Shown here: positions 50,957 through 55,398 of the stretch, one piece after another | How positions within the stretch are numbered: the stretch's first letter is position 1 | Layout: each line of letters begins with the position of its first letter | Source: Rhodococcus phenolicus | GTDB taxonomy: Bacteria > Actinomycetota > Actinomycetes > Mycobacteriales > Mycobacteriaceae | Direction of reading: 5' to 3' | Assembly (NCBI RefSeq): GCF_001646785.1 | Contig: NZ_LRRH01000074.1 | Coordinates: 1-55,398, forward strand | Length of the DNA: 55,398 bases | Notes under the pieces: model-generated | What the model was told of the DNA's origin: nothing | Database searches by the model: none | The model's input: the letters and a program-made list of their open reading frames with translations, nothing else | Translations under genes and position numbers: made by a program

Positions 50957-52408
50957 ATGGCGGCACAACCCACCACGCGGTGGCAGGTCAGCGGGTACCG
51001 ATTCCTGGTGCGGCGCATGGAACATGCGCTGGTACGCCGGGATGTGCGGATGATCGGGGATCCGATGCGCTCACAGACGCGGGCACTCGCGGTCGGAGCC
51101 GTGGTCGCGTGTCTCGGCCTCGCCGGGTGCGCGGCGCTGGCCCTGTTCCGGCCCCAGGACAAGATCGGTGACGCCACGATCGTGCTGGGCCGGGACTCGG
51201 GGGCGATGTTCGTCGCCGTCGACGGAACGTTCCATCCGGTGCTCAACCTCGCGTCTGCGCGTCTCGTGCTGGGGAGTGCGACCGAACCGGTCGTGGTCGC
51301 GGACGAGGAGTTCGCGACGCGCCCGCGCGGTCCGCTCGTCGGGATTCCCGGCGCCCCGTCCGCTCTGCCGTACGGGTCCGAGGACGAATCGTGGACGGTC
51401 TGCGACACCGTCGGAATCGGATCGCATTCGGTGACAACCACTCTCGTGATGGGGACGCCGCGGTACGGAGAACGGATCGACGTTCTCGACGGCGAGGCAC
51501 TGCTCGTCGCCGCCGGGGCGACCCACTACCTGATCTACGACGGGACGCGGGCGGAGATCGACCTGAACGATCGCGCGCTGACCCGCGTACTCGGCATCGA
51601 CGGGGCGACGGCCCGGCCGGTCAGTCCGGGGTTGATCGAGGCGATCCCGGAGGTGCCGCGGCTGTCCGCGCCCGTCATCGCGGGGGCCGGTACCGAACCC
51701 GGATTCCCCATCGACGGATTGACGGTCGGCTCGGTGGTCGCGATGGCCGAACCGGACGGCCGGCGCTTCTACGTCGTGCTGCGCGACGGGGTGCAGGAGG
51801 TCTCCGAGGCCACCGCCCAGATCATCCACTACTCGGATTCGCAAGGCGCGGCAGAGATTCCGATGGTTCCTCCGGACGTGACGAATCAGGCCCCGACGGT
51901 GCACGAACTCGCCGTCGACACATTCCCGCATACCGTCCCGGCGATCGTGGATGCGTCCGACCGACCGGTCGGCTGCCTGACGTGGTCACCGGACGACGAC
52001 GCCGGCGAACAGCAACGCGCGCGACTGACCCTCTCCGCGGGTCGCGGGCTGCCGATCCCGGAGGACGCTGTGCCGGTGGGGCTGGCCCAGTCCGACGGCC
52101 CCGGGCCGAACGCGGATGCCGCGTACGTACCGCCCGGGCGAGGCGCGTACGTCCAGAGCACCTCGATCGTTCCGGACGGTGGCCGGCGCGATGCGCTGTT
52201 CTACATCGCGGACACCGGCGTGCGCTACGGCGTCGTCGACGCCGAGTCCGCGACCGCCCTCGGTTTCCCGGAGCAACCGGGCCGCGCCCCGTGGCAGATC
52301 GTGTCGTTGTTCGCCCCGGGGCCGGCGCTGGGTCGCGCCGAGGCCCTCGTCGCGCACGACGGGATCGCACCCGATGCCCGGCCCGCCCGGTTCGGATCCG
52401 GCGGCTGA
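50957..52408 (+). CDS. eccB: Type VII secretion protein EccB
   Basis: 483 residues, of normal length. The N-terminal TTRWQVSGYRFLVRRMEHALVRRD-type block, one membrane helix (about 36-60) and a large extracytoplasmic domain with repeated folds define EccB. Conserved cysteines (TVCDTVG and VGCLTWSP) probably form the disulfide. ATG 50957 has GGGGGAGGA eight bases upstream. It converges on mycP with only 27 bases between the stops and no clear terminator. Confidence 0.93.
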   Translation: MAAQPTTRWQVSGYRFLVRRMEHALVRRDVRMIGDPMRSQTRALAVGAVVACLGLAGCAALALFRPQDKIGDATIVLGRDSGAMFVAVDGTFHPVLNLASARLVLGSATEPVVVADEEFATRPRGPLVGIPGAPSALPYGSEDESWTVCDTVGIGSHSVTTTLVMGTPRYGERIDVLDGEALLVAAGATHYLIYDGTRAEIDLNDRALTRVLGIDGATARPVSPGLIEAIPEVPRLSAPVIAGAGTEPGFPIDGLTVGSVVAMAEPDGRRFYVVLRDGVQEVSEATAQIIHYSDSQGAAEIPMVPPDVTNQAPTVHELAVDTFPHTVPAIVDASDRPVGCLTWSPDDDAGEQQRARLTLSAGRGLPIPEDAVPVGLAQSDGPGPNADAAYVPPGRGAYVQSTSIVPDGGRRDALFYIADTGVRYGVVDAESATALGFPEQPGRAPWQIVSLFAPGPALGRAEALVAHDGIAPDARPARFGSGG

Positions 52409-52435
52409 CCTCGGTCGACCGGGACACATCATCGC

Positions 52436-53836
52436 TCAGTCCGGGTGACGGTCCCCGTCGCCCCGTGGACGAGGGCGGCTGCGGTGCCGCAACGGGATCG
52501 ATGCGAGCACCGCGACCACGAGGGCCCCGCAGACCGCGCCGCCCGCCGCCAGTGCGACGGTGCGCGGGCGGTGGTCCGGCGGCGGCGCCGGTCGCGGTGC
52601 GGCGATCGGTACGGACACCGGGGTCTCCGGCCGGGTAGCCGGATCCGGACCGGCGACCGCGGCGAGCGGATCGATCACCCCGTGCCCGACCCGGGGATTC
52701 CAGCCCTCGGCCGGGGCGTGCGCGGTCGCCTCGATCCGTGCCATCGCGGCGCGGGCGTCGAGTTCGGGGTGCCGGGCACGGACCAGAGCGACCGTCGCCG
52801 CGACCAGCGGCGCCGCGAAACTCGTCCCGGCGACCGGTTGCGGTCCGTCCTGTCCCTGGTAGGCATCGGCGAGCCCACCGTTGGTGGGGTGCAGCGAGAG
52901 CACGCCGCTGCCGGGTGCGGCCACGTCCACCCACGGTCCGGGCAGGCTGTACGCGGAGGGGGAACCGTCCGCCTCGACCGCCCCGACGGTGAGGACGTAC
53001 TCGTCGTACCAGGCGGGCGACGCGATCGTGGTGACCGCCGACCACGGATCGCCGCCCGGCGCCAGCGGGTCGAGGCTGCCGGGGTTCGACGACCGGCACA
53101 GGTCGCCGGTGTTGCCCGCCGCCGCGACCACCACGGCGTTGTGGACGTCGGTCGCGTATTGCACCGCTGCGCCGAGCGCGCGATCGTCGAGGCCGTCCGC
53201 GGCCATCGCGCAGGCGACCTCCGAGATGTTGATGACGGTCGCACCCATGTCCGCGGCGGTCCGCACCGCCGCCGCCATGGTGCGGACATCCCCGTACCCG
53301 GGGGAGTTGCGCGCGGTCCCGTCGTCGGGGCGTTGGTTGCGGTCGGCGAAGTTGCGGCTGGACTGCCGGATCGCGATCAGCTCGACATCGGGTGCGCCTC
53401 CGGCGAATCCCGATCCGGGCACCGGCTGCGCCGCGATGAGCCCTGCGACGAGTGTGCCGTGCGCGTCGCAGTCGTCGGTGCCGTCGCCCGCAGCGACGTA
53501 GTCACCGCCCGGCCGCAGGTTCGGCAACCGGGGGTGGCGCGACACCCCGGTGTCGATCACCGCGACCTTCTGGCCGGCACCACGGGTGAGGGGCCACACG
53601 GCTGCGAAATCCAGGATCCGCTGGGCGGCCGGTGGCTGCGGACCGTCCACGGCGTCGCGTACCTGCGTGCACAGGTTCCGCTGCTCGGTCTCCTCCGGTG
53701 GCGCGGGCACAGCCGCCGGGGGCAGCGCTCCCGCGTCGGCGACCGGAGGGGCCGCATCCGCGGGTGGGACCGTCGCGGCGCCGAGCACCCCGGCCGCGAC
53801 GAACGCAGCGGTCACGGCCGGAGAACGGGTCCGCAC
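52436..53836 (-). CDS. mycP: Mycosin, type VII secretion-associated serine protease MycP
   Basis: 466 residues, subtilisin family. Catalytic triad Asp95 (VIDTGV), His126 (DAHGTLVAG) and Ser339 (GTSFAAPL); oxyanion Asn in AAAGNTGD. Signal peptide to about residue 29, and a C-terminal membrane helix (about 428-452) followed by a basic tail. GTG 53836 lies one base after the eccD stop, so the two are co-translated. Mycosins stabilise the ESX membrane complex and process some substrates. Confidence 0.95.
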   Translation of the reverse strand: MRTRSPAVTAAFVAAGVLGAATVPPADAAPPVADAGALPPAAVPAPPEETEQRNLCTQVRDAVDGPQPPAAQRILDFAAVWPLTRGAGQKVAVIDTGVSRHPRLPNLRPGGDYVAAGDGTDDCDAHGTLVAGLIAAQPVPGSGFAGGAPDVELIAIRQSSRNFADRNQRPDDGTARNSPGYGDVRTMAAAVRTAADMGATVINISEVACAMAADGLDDRALGAAVQYATDVHNAVVVAAAGNTGDLCRSSNPGSLDPLAPGGDPWSAVTTIASPAWYDEYVLTVGAVEADGSPSAYSLPGPWVDVAAPGSGVLSLHPTNGGLADAYQGQDGPQPVAGTSFAAPLVAATVALVRARHPELDARAAMARIEATAHAPAEGWNPRVGHGVIDPLAAVAGPDPATRPETPVSVPIAAPRPAPPPDHRPRTVALAAGGAVCGALVVAVLASIPLRHRSRPRPRGDGDRHPD

Positions 53837-53837
53837 G

Positions 53838-55313
53838 TCAGATGCCGCGCACGGCGGAGTAGAGCCCGAGAACCCAGCAGGCCAGCGGAACGATCGTCGC
53901 CACGACCGCGTACTCGGAGATCTCGGCGAGGCGGCGCTGCACCGGCGTGAAGGTGCGCCGCGGTGCGACGACCCCGAAGACCAGGGCACCCACCAGCAGC
54001 GCGCTCCCTGCCGAGAACAGCACGACCGGCGCCGCGGCCTCGGTGACCGCGGCCCCGGCGAGCAGCCCCAGGAGGATGATTCCGCCACCGAGTACCAGGG
54101 GCGCGGCGTCCTCCGCTCCGGTGTACGTGCGGCCCCGGAACATCAGGGTCACGGCCGCAGCGACCGCGAGTGCCACGCCCGGCCAAGAGATTCCGTCGTC
54201 GGCTCGGGGGATCGTCGCGCACCAGGAACCCGCCGCGGTCAGGACGACGACGGCGTACACGAGGCCGGTGAGGTGGGACCGGGCGAGGGCTGCGCCGGCT
54301 TCGAGTTCGTCGAACGTCGGTGCCGGATTCGTGTCGTCGGGGTCCGCGACCACCGGATCGAGGGACGTCCCGGGTGCCGGCACCGGTGGTAACGGAAGCC
54401 GCGCGAGCATCATCGCGATGCGCGGGGCGAGCGTCGCGATGAGCAGGCCGGCCAGGACGAGCCCGGCGCCGATCGACGCGACCGGAACCGGCACGCACAC
54501 CGCGACGGTCAACGCGCTCGCCGTCACCGCCGCGACCGTCGCGACACCGGTGAACGTCGCGGTCCCGACGACGGCGACACGGGCGGCCACCACGGCGACC
54601 GCCCCGGTGAGGACGGTACCGAGCAGCAGGTGCGGAAGGTCGTATGTCCCCGGGACCAGGAGCAGCCCGGTCGCGAACGCCGCCGGTGTCGCGCACACCG
54701 CCAGGAGCAGCGCGGTGGCGCGGTCGCGGTACACGCGGTGCACGACGGCGGCAGCGACGACGAGCAGCACCGTCAGGGTCGCCGTCGCGGCGCCGGCGAT
54801 CGTGCGGCCGGTCCCCGCCGGGGTCTGCAGCAGCGCCGCCGAACCCACGAACACGGCGAGGACCGCGAGGACCGCGGCGACCGACTGCGCGGCCGGCGCC
54901 GACCAGCGGCGCAGACGGTCGCGGCCGGCGACCGCGACGTGGTACATGACGTCGTCGAACAGCGGTGGTGGCGCGGGCGCGGCGGCGTTCTCGAGCACGA
55001 GCAGTTCACCGTCCCGGATCCCGTGTTCCTCGAGTGCCAGCGCACCGGACAGAGGTGCCCGGCCGAGTTGCGCGAGTGTCCACCGGTCCGGCTCCACCTG
55101 GTCGGGGGTGGAGTCGAAGTCGTTGTCGGTGCGGTGCGCCGCAACGAGATCCACGATCCCGGGGACGAGCAGTGCCACCGGTACACCCAGCGGCAGCGCC
55201 AGATCGACCTGGCTGTGCCGGGTCAGCACGGTGATCCGGCACAGATCCGGCGCGCCGACGCCCCGGCTCGGTTCGGTGCCCGTGCGCGGCCGGTCGATGT
55301 GTGCAGCCGTCAA
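53838..55313 (-). CDS. eccD: Type VII secretion protein EccD
   Basis: 491 residues. A ubiquitin-like N-terminal domain (about 22-112, CRITVLTRHSQVDLALPLGVP) is followed by about eleven membrane helices; EccD forms the ESX channel vestibule. TTG 55313 is used because GGGGGAACATCG precedes it and no ATG/GTG starts before the conserved domain. mycP follows after one base. The divergent gene beyond the edge is probably eccC, by analogy with ESX-4 of M. tuberculosis. Bases 55314-55398 show no gene. Confidence 0.93.
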   Translation of the reverse strand: MTAAHIDRPRTGTEPSRGVGAPDLCRITVLTRHSQVDLALPLGVPVALLVPGIVDLVAAHRTDNDFDSTPDQVEPDRWTLAQLGRAPLSGALALEEHGIRDGELLVLENAAAPAPPPLFDDVMYHVAVAGRDRLRRWSAPAAQSVAAVLAVLAVFVGSAALLQTPAGTGRTIAGAATATLTVLLVVAAAVVHRVYRDRATALLLAVCATPAAFATGLLLVPGTYDLPHLLLGTVLTGAVAVVAARVAVVGTATFTGVATVAAVTASALTVAVCVPVPVASIGAGLVLAGLLIATLAPRIAMMLARLPLPPVPAPGTSLDPVVADPDDTNPAPTFDELEAGAALARSHLTGLVYAVVVLTAAGSWCATIPRADDGISWPGVALAVAAAVTLMFRGRTYTGAEDAAPLVLGGGIILLGLLAGAAVTEAAAPVVLFSAGSALLVGALVFGVVAPRRTFTPVQRRLAEISEYAVVATIVPLACWVLGLYSAVRGI

Positions 55314-55398
55314 CGATGTTCCCCCGTCGCATCGAATGTGTCGCCGGTCCGCCGGAACTCCCCTGCAGACGAACCGAACCCGCCGCAGACCATACGAC

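Overview
The window is chromosomal DNA of a high-GC, mycolic-acid-bearing actinobacterium. I infer a Rhodococcus-like member of the Mycobacteriales. The reasons are about 70% GC with C/G-ending codons, three antigen-85-type mycoloyltransferase paralogues, two wax-ester-synthase/DGAT-family proteins, a large lipopeptide-type NRPS, and an ESX-4-type secretion locus next to the alpha ribosomal operon. No tRNA, rRNA, CRISPR array, insertion sequence or prophage was recognised.

Left arm (1-26.4 kb, accessory). A 14.5-kb NRPS open at the left edge reads A(end)-T-(C-A-T)x4-reductase. It is followed by convergent and divergent cell-envelope genes: mycoloyltransferase 1 (-), a 72-residue secreted peptide (+) and mycoloyltransferase 2 (+). 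Next come an SDR dehydrogenase and a three-gene DrrA/ABC-2 exporter operon (all -), two tandem WS/DGAT-like acyltransferase genes whose junction looks damaged, and a GntR/FCD regulator divergent from a Tat-exported amidase.

Centre (26.4-45.4 kb, core). S10, spc and alpha ribosomal genes lie in one nearly continuous block: rpsJ-rplC-rplD-rplW-rplB-rpsS-rplV-rpsC-rplP-rpmC-rpsQ, then rplN-rplX-rplE-rpsZ-rpsH-rplF-rplR-rpsE-rpmD-rplO, then secY-adk-map, then infA-rpmJ-rpsM-rpsK-rpsD-rpoA-rplQ-truA. Two antisense genes interrupt it: a YjbR/MmcQ-like gene after rpsQ and dtd after map. Separate promoters can be read before rpsJ, rplN, secY and infA, and several intergenic or start-proximal hairpins look like control points.

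Right arm (45.4-55.4 kb). A third mycoloyltransferase is followed by a candidate 21-residue membrane peptide. An acyl-CoA dehydrogenase and a TetR regulator diverge from a strikingly symmetric operator/promoter that suggests both mRNAs are leaderless. An FMN reductase follows, then the ESX-4-like genes eccE(-), eccB(+), mycP(-) and eccD(-), running off the right edge. The joined order infA...rplQ-truA...ESX-4 resembles the Mycobacterium tuberculosis infA-truA-ESX-4 neighbourhood, but here the S10/spc genes are attached as well.

Theme: the non-ribosomal genes mostly concern the cell envelope and secretion (lipopeptide assembly, export, mycolate transfer, acyl transfer, type VII secretion). The best candidates for undescribed biology are the NRPS with its neighbours, the symmetric leaderless TetR/acyl-CoA dehydrogenase switch, the small peptide, and the fused-looking WS/DGAT pair.
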